In this document: in pieces, positions 13,521-26,200 of the stretch
How the letters are laid out: every line of letters starts with the position of its first letter
Numbering within the stretch: position 1 is the first letter of the stretch
Origin: Aristolochia californica
Lineage: Eukaryota > Streptophyta > Magnoliopsida > Piperales > Aristolochiaceae
Direction: 5' to 3'
Assembly (NCBI GenBank): GCA_029961685.1
Contig: JARWKL010000004.1
Span: 30,509,610-30,573,609 of the forward strand
Length of the DNA: 64,000 bases
Translations under genes and position numbers: made by a program
The notes under the pieces: generated by a model
Seen by the model: only the letters and a program-made list of their open reading frames with translations
The model's database searches: none
Told to the model about the DNA's origin: nothing

Positions 13521-15977
13521 ATCCACCACATTTAAAACATGTTAGGATCAATTAGAAATCTCTTTCTTATAAAATTCCACCAAGCTATGAGGGGTTGTAC
13601 TAGTGAAATTTCCCAAACATGGATAACAAAACTTTTGTGTTCATTTTTTGTGCGTGAAATAATTTTCTTCACTTATATTGATTATATTTTTCAATTTTTT
13701 GCATACAAAAATTCTAAAATTTTCATTTTGTTGTGATCTATTTGCCTTATCTTTTTGTTTATGAGAAAAATGGGAGAGAAAACTCAAGTTCGGATTTGAA
13801 AAAAAATTGAACATCCAAAATGGAAATGCACAAATGCTGAGAGAGATAATTCCAATAAAGTATTTGTGATTTTTAAGGATTGTCAACTCTTATATTTTTT
13901 TCCATATTGGGTTTTGCAATCATCGGAAGAGGGGGAGCGAGACATTTTTTACAGAGTGTTGACTCCCTAACCATAAGTCATTTCCAACAAAACTTTTAGC
14001 TGTTACACATCTTTAATCGATCAAAAAATTTACGATGATCTATGATTGTTAGGATCACTTTTTGTAAAAAAAGAAAAAATTGGGTTGCTGGGTTCTGGTA
14101 AATATCCCACCGCACGCTAACTTGAGAATTTAATTTTTTCTACTCCATGAAATTTTTGGATCATTAGGTCATTTGCATCATCAACATGTTTCAGGTATGC
14201 TATCTCTAGGACATTTAAAACATGTTAGGATCAATTAGAAATCTCTTTCTTATAAAATTCCACCGAGCTATTAGGGGTTGTACTAATGGAATTTCCCAAA
14301 CATGGATAACAAAACTTTGATGTTCAATTTTAGAGTGTGAAATAGTTTTATTCACTAACATTTTTTATAGTTTTTAATTTTTTTCATACGTAAACTCTAG
14401 GATTTTCATTTTGTTGTGATCTATTTTAGTTATGTTTTTTTTTACGAGAAAAATGGGAGAGTGAAAACTCAAGTGTGGATTTGAAAAAAAATTTAACATA
14501 AAAAATGGAAATGCACAAATGCTGAGAGAGATAATTCCAAAAACTATCTGTGATTTTTAAGGATGGTAAACTCCTTTAGTTTTTTAGATATTGGGTTTTG
14601 CAATCATCGGAAGAGGGGGGCGAGGCATTTTTAATAGAGTGATGACTCCCAAACCATAAATCATTTCTAACAAAAATTATAGACGTTACACATCATTAAT
14701 CGATCAAAAAATTTACGATGATCTATAATTGTTAGGTCCGCTTTTTGTAAAACAGGCAAAAAGGTGGTTGTTTGTCTCTAGTAAATATCCCACCGCACGT
14801 TAACTCTAGACTTTAATTTTTTCTACTCCTTGAAATTTTTGGATCATTAGGTCATTTGCATCTTCAACATGTTTCAGGCATGCATATCCACCACATTTAA
14901 AACGTTAGGATAAATTAGAAGTCTCGTTCTTTTAAAATTCCACCAAGCTATTAGGGGTTGTACTAGTGGAATTTCCCAAACATGGAAAACAAAACTTTGG
15001 TGTTCATTTTTAGTGCGTGAAATAATTTTCTTCACTTACATTTATTCTAGTTTTCAATTTTTTGCATACCTAAACTCTAAAATTTTCATTTTGTTATGAT
15101 CTATTTGCCTTATCTTTTTGTTTACGACAAAAATAGGAGAGTGAAAACTCAAGTTTGGATTTGAAAAAAATTAACTACCAAAATATAAATGCACAAAATG
15201 CTCAGAGAGATAATTCCAAAACGTATCTCTAAATTTTAAGGATGGTAAACTCTTTCAGTTTTTTATTTATTGGGTTTTGCAATCATCGGAAGAGGGGGGC
15301 GAGGCATTTTTAACTGAGTATTGATTCCCAATCCATTACTCATTTCCAACAAAAATTATAGCTGCCACACATCAATAATCGATCAAGACAATGACGATGA
15401 TCTATGTTTGTTAGGTCCGCTTTTTGTAAAATAGGTAAAAAGTGGGTTGTTTGGCTCTGGCAATTATCCCACCGCACGTTAACTTGAGAATTTAATTCTT
15501 TCTACTCCATGAAATTTTTGGATCATTATTTCATTTGCATCTTCAACATGTTTCAAGCATGCATATCCACCACATTTTAAACATGTTAGGATCAATTAGA
15601 AATCTCTTTCTTATTAAATTCCATCAAGCTATTAGGGGTTGTACTAGTGGAATTTCCCAAACATGGATAAAAAAACTTTGGTCTTCATTTTTAGTGCTTG
15701 AAATAATTTTCCTCACTTACATTTATTATAATTTTCAAGTTTTTGCTTACATAAGCTCTAAAATTTTCATTTTTTTGTGATCAATTTGCCTTATCTTTTT
15801 GTTTACGTGAAAATAAGGAGAGTGAAAAATCAAGTTTGGATTTAAACAAAAATTGAACATCCAAAATGGAAATGCACAAATGCAAAGAGAGATAATTCCA
15901 AAAAGTATCTGTGGTTTTTAAGTATGGTATACTCTTTTAATTTTTTATATATTGGGTTTAGCAATCATCAGACGAGG

Positions 15978-16023
15978 CTTTTTAGAGAGAATTAAATGAG
16001 GCTTTGTAATTCTCTCTAAAAAG
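15978..16023. repeat. Perfect 17-bp inverted repeat at the A(+)/B(+) boundary
   Basis: Left arm CTTTTTAGAGAGAATTA (15978-15994) and right arm TAATTCTCTCTAAAAAG (16007-16023) are exact reverse complements around a 12-nt spacer, AATGAGGCTTTG. Left of it the sequence is family A up to its hinge (GACGAGGCTTTTTA). Right of it the sequence is family B (GTTTGGATCCATAGGTC). Ordinary B monomers have only an imperfect match here, for example TTGAGAATTTAATGAGGG upstream of TTATTCTCT. The perfect arms are therefore specific to the junction. It could form a hairpin in single-stranded DNA. It is unlikely to be a transcription terminator. Confidence 0.9.
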
Positions 16024-16472
16024 TTTGGATCCATAGGTCATTTGCATGTTTAACAATTTTTAAAAAATGCATATCCATTTTTAAAACATGTGTAGAAAAA
16101 ATTACTTTCTTATAAAATTCCAAGCTATTAGGGTTGAACTAGTGGAATTTCCCAAACTTGAATAACAAAACTTTTGTGTTCATTTGTGTTGTGTGAATAA
16201 ATTTTCTTTTCTTACATATGTTATTGTTTAAAAATTTTTCCATACTTAAACTAAAATTTTCATTTTGTGGTGATCTATTTGCCATTTTTGTTTACAGGAC
16301 AAAGGGAGAGCAAAAACTCTATGTTTATATTTAAAAAAAAATATACATCTAAAATTGAAATGCACAACGCAAAAATATAGAGAGAGATAGTTCCAAAGAG
16401 CGTCTTTAACTAGTAGGGATTCTAAACTACTTTTAGTTTTTATAATTTAGGTTTTGAAATCGTCGGGAAAAA

Positions 16473-16486
16473 GGGGGGGGGGGGGG
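16473..16486 (+). repeat. 14-bp poly(G) tract in the first B monomer
   Basis: G14 after CGTCGGGAAAAA in the B monomer next to the A/B boundary. It is the only long hinge homopolymer I found in block B; the other B monomers carry the interrupted form GGGGGAGGCGGGGG. Confidence 0.93.
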
Positions 16487-17146
16487 AGGGGCTGGGAATT
16501 TTATCTGAGTGTTGACACCTAATCCGTTAGTCATTTCTAACAAAAAAATATAGCCCGTTGCACATGATTAATCACTTTAAAATCAACTATGGTTGTTAGG
16601 TCAACTTTTTCTAAATGGGCAAAATAATGGCTTGTTTGACTCGGGTAAATATCCCACCGCAAATTCACTTGAGGATTTAATGTGCGTTTGTTATTGTCTT
16701 TAAAAGGTTTGGATCCATAGGTCATTTGCATCTTTAACATGTTTCAAGCATGCATATCCTTTTTTAAAACATGGGTAGAAGAAATCTCTTTCTTATAAAA
16801 TTCCTAGCAATTGAACTAGTGGAATTTCCCAAACTTGGATAACAAAACTTTTGTGTTCATTTGTGGTGTGTGAATAAATTTTCATCACTTACATTTGTTA
16901 TTTTTTAAATTTTTTTCCATACATAAACTCTAAAATTTTCATTTTGTTGTGATCTATTTGCCTTTTTTTTTACAGGATAAAGAGAGCAAAAACTCAAAGT
17001 TTTGATTTCAGAAAAAAGTTTATATCTAAAATGGAAATGCACAATGCACAAATGTAGAGAGAGATACCAAAGATTGTCTGTAATTTTTAGGGATAGTAAA
17101 CTCATTTTTGTTTTTATATATTAGGTTTTGCAATCCTCGGGAACAC

Positions 17147-17162
17147 AGGGAGGCGGCAAAAA
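17147..17162 (+). other. Internal deletion junction in a B monomer (about 130 bp lost)
   Basis: GGGAGGCGG is joined to GCAAAAAAATGGCTTG. The usual stretch from the hinge through GAGTGTTGACTCCCAATCC to CTTTTTGTAAATG is missing, so this monomer measures about 540 bp (16708 to 17247) instead of 670. The breakpoint is again at the G-rich hinge. Confidence 0.8.
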
Positions 17163-17246
17163 AATGGCTTGTTTGACCCGAGTAAATATCCCACCGCACT
17201 TTCACTTGAGAATTTAATGAGGGTTTGTTATTCTCTCCAAAAAGTT

Positions 17247-20200
17247 TGGATCCATAGGTCATTTGCATCTTTAACATGTTTCAAGCATGCATATCCATTT
17301 TAAAAATATGAGTTGAAAAAATCTCTTTTTTTAAAATTCCAAGCTATTCGGTTTAAGTAGTGGAATTTCCAAAACTTGAAGAACAAAACTTTTGTGTTCA
17401 TTTGTCGTGTGTGAATAAATTTTCTTTACTTACATATGTTATTGTTTTAATTTTTTTCCATACTTAAACTCTAAAATTTTCATTTTGTCGTGATCTATTT
17501 GCCTTTTTTGTTTACAGGATGAAGGGAGAGCGAAAACTCAAAGTTTTGATTTAAAAAACAAAATATACATCTAAAATTTAAATGCACGATGCACAAATGT
17601 AGAGAGAGATAATTCCAAAGACTGTCTTTAATTTTTAGGGATTGTAAACAACTTTTACATTTTATACTTTAGGTTTTGCAATCGTCGGGAAAAGGGCAGG
17701 CTTGGAAATTTTAACTGAGTGTTGACTCCCAATCCGTAAGTCATTTCTAACAGAAAAATAGCCCATTGCGCATGATAAATCACTTTACAATCAACTATGG
17801 TTGTTAGGTCAGCTTTTTATTAATAGGCAAAATAATGGCTTGTTTGACACAGGTAAATATCTCACCACAAATTCACTTGAGGATTGAATGAGTGTGTGTG
17901 GTTGTCTTTAAAAGGTTTGGATCCATAGGTCATTTGCATCTTTAACATGTTTCAAGCTTGCATATCCATTTTTGAAACATGGGTAGAAGAAATCTCTTTC
18001 TTATAAAATTCCTAGCTATTAGGGTTGAACAAGTGGAATTTCCCAAACTATGATAACAAAACTTTTGTGTTCATATGTGGTGTGTGAATAAATTTTCTTT
18101 ACTTACATATGTTATTTTTTAAAGTTTTTTCTATTCTTAAACTCTTAAATTTTCATTTTGTTGTCATCTATTTGCCTTTTTTGTTTATAGTATGAAAGGA
18201 GAACGAAAACTCAAAGTTTTTATTTAAGATAAAAAATACAGCTAAAATGGAAATGCACATTACACAAATGTAGAGCGAGATAATTCCAAAGAGTGTTTCT
18301 AATTTTTAGGGATTGTAAACTACTTTTAGTTTTTATATTTTAAGTTTTGCAATCGTCGGGAAAAGGGGGAGGCAGGGGATTTTTAGCTAAGTGTTGACTC
18401 CCAATCAGTAAGTCATTTGTTACAAAAATATAGCCTGTTGCGCATGATTAATCACTTTACAATCAACTATGGTTGTTAAGTTAGCTTTTTGTAAATGAGA
18501 AAAATAATGGCTTGTTTGACTCGTGTAAATATCGCACTGGAAATTCACTTGAGGATTTAATGAGTGTTTGTTATTCTCTTTAAAAGGTTTGGATCCATAG
18601 GTTATTTGCATCTTTAACATGTTTCAAGCATGCATATCCATTTTTAAAACATGGTTAGATGAAATCTCTTTCTTATAAAATTCTATGCTATTAGGGTTGA
18701 ACTAGTGGAATTTCCCAATCTAGGATAACAAAACTTTTGTGTTCATTTATGGTGGGTGAATAAATTTTCTTTACTAACATTTGTTATTGTCTTAAAGTTT
18801 TTCCACACATAAACTCTTAAATTTTCATTTTGTTGTGATTGCCTTTTTGTTTCCGGGATGAAGGGAGAGTGAAAACTCAAAGTTTTGATTTAAGAAAAAA
18901 GTATACTTCTAAAATGGAAATGCATAATGCACAAATGTAGAGAGCTATAATTCCAAACAGTGTTTGTAGATTTTAGGGATTGTAAACTTCTTTTAGTTTT
19001 TATATATTAGGTTTTGCAATCGTTGGGAAAAGGGGGAGGTGGGGGATTTTTAGCGGAGTGTTGACTCCCAAACCATAAGTTGTTTCTTACAAAAATATAT
19101 CCCGTTATGCATGATAAAACATTTTAAAATCATCTATGGTTGTTAGGTCTACTTTTTTTAAATGGGAAAAATAATGGTTTGTTTGATTCGGGTAAATATC
19201 CTACAGCACGTTCACTTGAGAATTTAATGAGCATTTCTTATTTTCTTGAAGAGGTTTGGATCCATAGGTCATTTGCATATTTAACATGTTTCAAGCATGT
19301 ATATCCTTTTTTAAAACATGTTTAGAAGAAAATATTTCTTATAAAATTCCAAGCTATGAGGGTTGAACTAGTGGAATTTCCCTAATGTGGATAACAAAAC
19401 TTTTGTGTTCTTTGTGGTGTGTGAATAAATTTTAATTACTTACATTAGTTATTGTTTTAAATTTTTTCGATACATAAAGTCTAAAATTTTCATTTTGTTG
19501 TTATCTATTTGCCTTTTTTGTTTACGGGATGACGTGAGAGCGAAAACTCAATGATTTGATTGAAGAAAAAAGTATACATTAAAAATGGAAATGCACAATG
19601 TAAAAATGTAGAGAAAGATAATTCCACCGATTGTCTGTAATTTTAAGGAATTGTAAACTCTTTTTAGTTTTTATATATTAGGTTTTGCAATCGTCGGGAA
19701 AAGGGGGAGGCAGGAGATTTTGAATTGAGTGTTGATTCCCAATCCATAAGTCATTTCTAATAAAAATATAGCCCGTTATGTATGATAAATCACTTTAAAA
19801 TCATCTATGGTTGTTAGGTCAACTTTTCTTAAAAGGACAAAAAAATGGTTTGTTTGACTCGGGTAAATATCCCATCGCGCGTTCACTTGAGAAATTAATG
19901 AGGGTTTTTCATTCTCTTTAAAAAGTTTGGATCCTTAGGTCATTTGAATCTTTAACCTATTCCAAGCAATCATATCCATTTTTAAAACTTGTGTAGAAAA
20001 AATCTCTTTCTCATAAAATTCCAAGCTATTATTTGGGTTGAACTAGTGGAATTTTCCAAACTTGAATAAAAAAACTTTTGTGTTCATTTGTGGTGTGTGA
20101 ATAAATTTTCTTTACTTACATATGTTATTGTTTTAAATTTTTTCCATACTTAAACTCTAAAATTTTCATTTTGTTGTGATCTATTTGCCTTTTTTGTTTA

Positions 20201-23200
20201 CAAGATGAAGGGAGAGCGAAAACTAAAAGTTTTGATTTAAGCAAAAAAAATACATCTTAAATGGAAATGCACAATGCACAAATGTAGAGAGAAATAATTC
20301 CAAAGCGTGTATGTAGTTTTTATTTTTTAGGTTTTGCAATCGACGGGAAAAGGGGGAGGCGGGGGATTTTTTAACTAAGTGCTGACTCCCAATCTGTATG
20401 TCATTTCTTTCAAAAATATAGCCCGTTTCCCATGATAAATCACTTTACAATCAACTATGGTCGTTGGGTTACCTTTTTGTAAATGGGCAAAATAATGGCT
20501 TGTTTGACTCGGGTAAAATATACGATCGCAAATTCACTTGAGGATTTAATGAGAGTTTGTTATTTTCTTTAGAAGGTTTGGATCTATAGGTCATTTGCAT
20601 CTTTAACATGTTTCCAGCATGCATATCCAATTTTAAAACATGGGTAGAAGAAATCTTTTTCTTATAAAATTACTAGCTATTAGGGTTGACTAGTGGAATT
20701 TCCCAAACTTGGATAAGAAAACTTTTGTGTTCATTTGTGGTGTGTGAAAAGGTTTTCTTTACTTACATTTGTTATTTTTTTAAACTTTTTCCACACATAA
20801 ACTCTAAAATTTTCTTTTTGTTGTGATCTATTTGCCTTTTTTGTTTATAGGATGAAGAGAGAGCGAAAACTCAAAGTTTTGATTTAAGAAAAAAATGAAC
20901 ATCTAAAATTGAAATACACAATCCACAAATGTTGACAGAGATAACTCCAAAGAGTGTCTGTAATTTTAAGGAATTGTAAACTACTTTTTAGTTTTTATAT
21001 ACAAGGTTTTGCAATCGTTGTGAAAAGGGGGAGACGGGGGATTTTTAACTGAGTGTTGACTCCCAATTCGTAAGTCATTTCTTAAAAAAATATAGCCCAT
21101 TGCGCATCTTAAATCACTTTACAATCAACTATGGTTGTTAGGTCAGCTTTTTGTAAAAGGGCAAAATAATGGCTTGTTTGACTCGGGCAAATATCTCAAC
21201 ACAAATTCACTTGAGAATTTAATGAGCGTTTTTTATTCTCTTTAAAAGGTTTGGATCCATAGGTCATTTGCATCTTAAAATGTTTCAAGCATCCATATCC
21301 ATTTTTAAAACATGTGTAGAAGAAATCTCTTTCTTATTAAATTCCAAGCTATGAAGGTTGAACTAGTGGAATTTTCCAAACGTGGATAACAGAACTTTTG
21401 TGTTCTTTGTGGTGTGTGAATAATTGTCATTACTAACATTTGTTATTGTTTTAAACAAATTTCCATATATAAACTCTAAAATTTTCTTTTTCTTGTGATC
21501 TATTTGCCAATTATGTTTACGAGATGAAGGGAGAGCGAAAACTCAAAGTTTTGATTGACGAAAAAAATATACATATAAAATTGCAATGTACAATTCACAA
21601 ATGTAGCGAGAGATAATTCCAAAGATTGTCTGTAATTTTTAGGGATTGTAAACTCCTTTTAGTTTTTATATATTAGGCTTTGCAATAGCAGGGAAAAAGG
21701 GGAGGCAGGGGATTTTTAACTGAGTGTTGACTCCCAATCCATAATTCAGTTCTTTCAAAATTATAGCCCATTATGTATGATAAATATGTTTACAATCATC
21801 TATGGTTGTCAGGTTTGTTTTTTGTAAATGGGCAAAAAATGGCTTGTTTGACTCGGGTAAATATTCCTCCACATGTTCACTGGAGAATTTAATGAGCATT
21901 TACTATTCTCTTTAAGAGGTTTGGATCCATATGTCATTTTCATCTTTAACATGTTTGAAGTATGCATATCCATTTTTAAAACATGTGTAGAATAAATCTC
22001 TTTCTTATAAAATTCAAAGCTATGAGGGTTGAACTAGTGGAATTTCTCAAACGTGGATAACAAAACTTTTGTGTTCATTTGTGGTGTGTGAATACATTTT
22101 CATTACTTACATTTATTATTGTTTTAAATTTTTTCCATACATAAACTCTAAAATTTTCATTTTGTTGTGATCTATTTGTCTTTTGTTTTTTCGGGATGAA
22201 GGGAGACCAAAAACTCAAAGTTTTAATTTAAGAAAAAATTAAACATCAAAAATGGAAATGCACATTGCAAAAATATAGAGAGAGATAACTCCAAAGATTG
22301 TCATTAATTTTTAGGAATTGTAAACTCCTTTTAGTTTTTTATATATTAGGTTTTGCAATCGTCAGGAAAAGGGGGAGGCGGGGGATTTTTAACTAAATGT
22401 TCACTTACAATCCATAAGTCATTTCTTAAAAAATAATATCCCGTTATGTTTGATAAATCACTTTAAAACCATCTATGGTTGATAGGTCAGCTTTTTGTAA
22501 ATGGGCAAAAAAATGACTTGTTTGACTCGGGTAAATATCCCACCGCATGTTCACTTGAGAATTTAATGAGGGTTTGTTTTTCTCTCTAAAAAGTTTGGAT
22601 CCACAGGTCATTTGCATCTTTAACATGTTTCAAGCATGCGTATCCATTTTTAAAACATGAGTAGAAAAAATCTCTTTGTTATAAAATTCCAAGCTATTAG
22701 TAGGGTAGAACTAGTGGCATTTCCCAAACTTGAATAACAAAACTTTTGTGTTCATTTTTGGCGTGTGAATAAATTTTCTTTACTCACATATGTTATTTTT
22801 TTAAATGTTTTCCATACTTGAACTCTAAAATATTCATTTTTGTTGTGATCTATTTGCCTTTTTTTTTACTGGATGAAGGGAGAGCGAAAACTCAAAGTTT
22901 TGATTTATGAAAAAAATACACATCTAAAATTGAAATGCACAATGCACAAATGTACAGAGAGATAATTCCAAAGAGTGTCTTTAATTATTAGGGATTTTAA
23001 ACTACTTTTAGTTTTTATATTTTAGGTTTTGCAATCGTCGGGTAAAGGGGGAGGCGGGGGATTTTTAACTGAGTGTTGACTCCCAATCCGTAAGTCATTT
23101 CTTACAAAAATATATCCCGTTGACCCTGATAAATCACTTTACAATCAACTATGATTGTTAGGTCAGCTTTTTGTAAATGGGCAAAATAATGGCTTGTTTG

Positions 23201-26200
23201 ACTCGGGTAAATATCTTAATGTAAATTCACTTGAGTATTTAATGTGCGTTTGTTATTCTCTTTAAAACGTTTGGATTTATAGGTCATTTGCATCTTTAAC
23301 ATGTTTCAAGCATGCATATCCATTTTTTGAACATGTGTAGAAGAAATCTCTTTCTTATAAAATTCCTAGCTATTAGGGTTGAACTAGTGGAATTTCCCAT
23401 ACTAGGATAAAAAAACATTTGTGTTCATTTGTGGTGTGTGAATAAATTTTCTTTACTTACATTTGTCATTGTCTAAAATTTTTTCCACACATAAACTCTA
23501 AAATTTTCAATTCGTTGTGATCTGTTTGCTTTTTTGTTCACGAGAAGAAGTGAGAGCGAAAACTCAAAGTATTGATTTAAGAAAAAAGTATACATCTAAA
23601 ATGGAAATGCACAATCCACAAATGTAGAGAGTGATAATTCCAAAGAGTGTCTCTAATTTTTAGGGATTGTAAACTCCTTTTATTTTTTATATATTAGGTT
23701 TTGCCATCGTCGGGAAATTGGGGAGGTGGGGGATTTTTAACTGAGTGTTGACTCCCAAACCATCAGTCGTTTCATACAAAATTATTGCCCGTTATGCATG
23801 ATAAATCACTTTACAATCATCTATGGTTGTTAGGTCAGATTTTTGAAAATGGGAAAAATAATGGCTTGTTTGACACGAGTAAATATCCCATGCAATTTCA
23901 CTTGAGAATTTAATGACCGTTTGTTATTCTCTTTAAGAGGTTTGGATCCATAGGTAATTTGCATCTTTAACAAGTTTCAAGCACGCATATCTATTTTTAA
24001 AACATGTGTAGAAGAAATCTTTCTTATAAAATTCCAAGCTATGAGGGTTGAACTAGTGGAATTTCCCAAACGTGGATAACAAAACTTTTGTGTTCATTTG
24101 ACGTGTGTGAATAAATTTTCATTACTTATATTTTTTATTGTTTTAAATTTTTTCCATACATAAACTCTAAAATTTTCATTTTGTTGTGATCTATTTGCCT
24201 TTTTGTTTACGGGATGAAGGGAGAGCGAAAACTCAAAGTTTTGATTTAAGAAAAAAGCATACATCTAAAATGAAAATGCCCAATGCAAAAATGTAGAGAG
24301 AGATAATTCAAAAGATTGTTTGTAATTTTTTAGGGATTGTAATTTCCTTTTAGTTTTTATATATTTGGTTTTGCAATCATGAGGAAAAAGGGGAGGCATG
24401 GGATTTCTAACTGAGTGTTGACTCCCAATCCATAAGTCATTTCTTACAAAAAATATAGCCATTATGTATGATAAATCACTTTATAATCATATATGGTTGT
24501 TCGGTCGGCTTTTTGTAAATGGGCAAAAAAATGGCTTGTTTGATTCAGGTAAATATCCCACCGCACGTTGACTTGATAATTTAATGAGGGTTTGTTATTC
24601 TCTTTAAAAAGTTTGGATCCATAGGTCATTTGAATCTTTAACAAGTTTCAAGCATGAAAAACCATTTTTAAAACATGTGTAAAAATATATCTTTCTTGTA
24701 AAATACCAAGCTATTAGGGTTGAACTAGTGGATCTTCCCAAACTTGAGTAAAAAATGATTTTGTGTTAATTTGTGGCGTGTGAATAAATTTTCTTTACTT
24801 ATATATGTTATTGTTTTAATTTTTTCAATACTTAAACTTTAAAATTTTCATTTTGTTGTGATCTTTTTGGGTTTTTTTTTTTTACAAGATGAAGGGAGAG
24901 CGAAAACTAGTTTTGATTTATGAAAAAGATATACATCTAAAATTGAAATGCACAATGCACAATGTAGAGAGAGATAATTCCAAAGAATGTATGTAATTTT
25001 TAGGGATTGTAAACTACTTTAATGTTTTATATTTTTGGTTTTGCAATCGTCGGGAAAAGGGGGAGGCCAAGGATTTTTAACTGAGTGTTGACTCCCAATC
25101 TGGAAGTCATTTCTTAAAAAAATATAGCCCGTTGCGCCTGATAAATCACTTTACAATCAACTATGGTTGTTAGGTCAGCTTTTTGTAAATGGGCAAAATA
25201 ATGGCTTATTTGACTCGGGTAAATATCCCAACGCAAATTCACTAGAGTATTTAATGAGCATTTGTTATTCTCTTTAAAAGGTTTGGATTCATAGGTCATT
25301 GGCATTTTTAACATGTTTCAAGCTTGCATATCCATTTTTTAAACATGTGTACAAGAAATCTCTTTGTTATAAAAATTCCTAGCTATTAGGATTGAACTAG
25401 TGGAATTTCCCATACTAGGATAACAAAACTTTTGTGTTAATTGTGTTGTGTGAATAAATTTTCTTTACTTACATTGGTTATTGTCTTAAATTTTTTCCTG
25501 ACTTAAACTCTTAAATTTTCAATTTTTTGTGATCTATTTGCCTTTTTGTTTACGGGAGGAAGTGAGAGTGAAAACTCAAAGTTTTGATTTAAGAAAAAAG
25601 TATACATCTAAAATGGAAATGCACAATGCACAAATGTAGAGAGAGATAATTCAAAAGTGTGTCTATAATTTTTAGGGATTTTAATTTTTATATATTAGGT
25701 TTTGTAATCATCGGTAAATAGGGGAGGTGGGAGATTTTTAACTGAGTTTTGACCCCCAAACCATAAGTCGTTTCTTACAAAAATATAACTCGTTACACAT
25801 GATAAATCACTTTATAATCATCCACGGTTGTTAGGTCAGCTTTTTGTAAATGAGAAAAATAATGGTTTGTTTGACTTGAGTAAATATCCCACCGCACGTT
25901 CACTTGAGAATTTAATGAGCGCTTGTTATTCTTTTTAAAAGGTTTGGATCGATAAGTCAATTTCCTCTTTAACATGTTTCAAGCTGCATATCCATTTTTA
26001 AAACATTTGTAGAAGAAATTTCTTTCTTATAAAATTCCTAGCTATTAGGGTTGAACTAGTGGAATTTCCCAAACTAGGATAACAAAACTTTTGTGTTCTT
26101 TTGTGGTGTGTCAATAAATTTTATTTTCTTACATTTGTTGTTGTCTTTAATTTTTTCCACACATAAATTGTAAAATTTTCATTTTGTTGTGATCTATTTG

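Larger units (their letters stand above)
12949..13594 (+). repeat. 323-bp partial-monomer tandem duplication
   Basis: Sequence from GTTGACTCCCAAACAATAAG (first copy near 12949) to GCTATGAGGGG (near 13271) is repeated immediately (second copy 13272-13594) at an offset of 323 bp. The copies share rare variants: GATCATCTACGATTGTTCAG, CGCTTCTCGTAAAATAGC, GTTGCGCTCAGG or GTTGCGCTTAGG, ATATACCACCGCTCG, and a (GCAT)4 run. The join is at GTTG, which normally occurs in two places in the monomer (GGGGTTGTAC and TGTTGACTCC). That points to duplication across a 4-bp microhomology. The few differences between copies mark it as recent. Confidence 0.93.
1..15977 (+). repeat. Satellite block A(+): about 24 forward monomers, ~680 bp period
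   Basis: Tandem array of an AT-rich monomer. One landmark, GGATCATTAGGTCATTTGCA, recurs at about 583, 1266, 1891, 2580, 3250, 3873, 4498, 5159, 5842, 6439, 7047, 7680, 8359, 9047, 9730, 10414, 11106, 11788, 12469, 13146, 13470, 14158, 14840 and 15520. Full spacing is about 680 bp; shorter steps mark internal deletions. Each monomer carries, in order, the landmark, an AACATGTT/ATGCATGC core, a TTAGGGGTTGTACTAG segment, an ATTTTCATTTTGTTGTGATC segment, a CTCAAGTTTGGATTTGA segment, a G-rich hinge, and CCCACCGCACGTTAACTTGA. Position 1 falls inside a monomer whose text resembles those at 9047 and 11106. Both strands are littered with stops and frameshifts between copies, so I read this as non-coding. 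Function unknown. Confidence 0.97.

Noticed and set aside
13539..13736. Recurring ATG frame beginning MLGSIRNLFLIKFHQAIRGC in family A, both orientations
   Set aside because: It begins in the conserved ACATGTTAGG core and persists because that part of the monomer is conserved. Many copies are broken by deletions and frameshifts (for example at 1312, 3928, 5908, 7111). No signal of selection for protein can be claimed.
15978..16023. 17-bp hairpin as a transcription terminator or attachment site
   Set aside because: It sits at a satellite-family boundary with no gene nearby, and its right arm is plain family B text; a template-switch origin explains it better.
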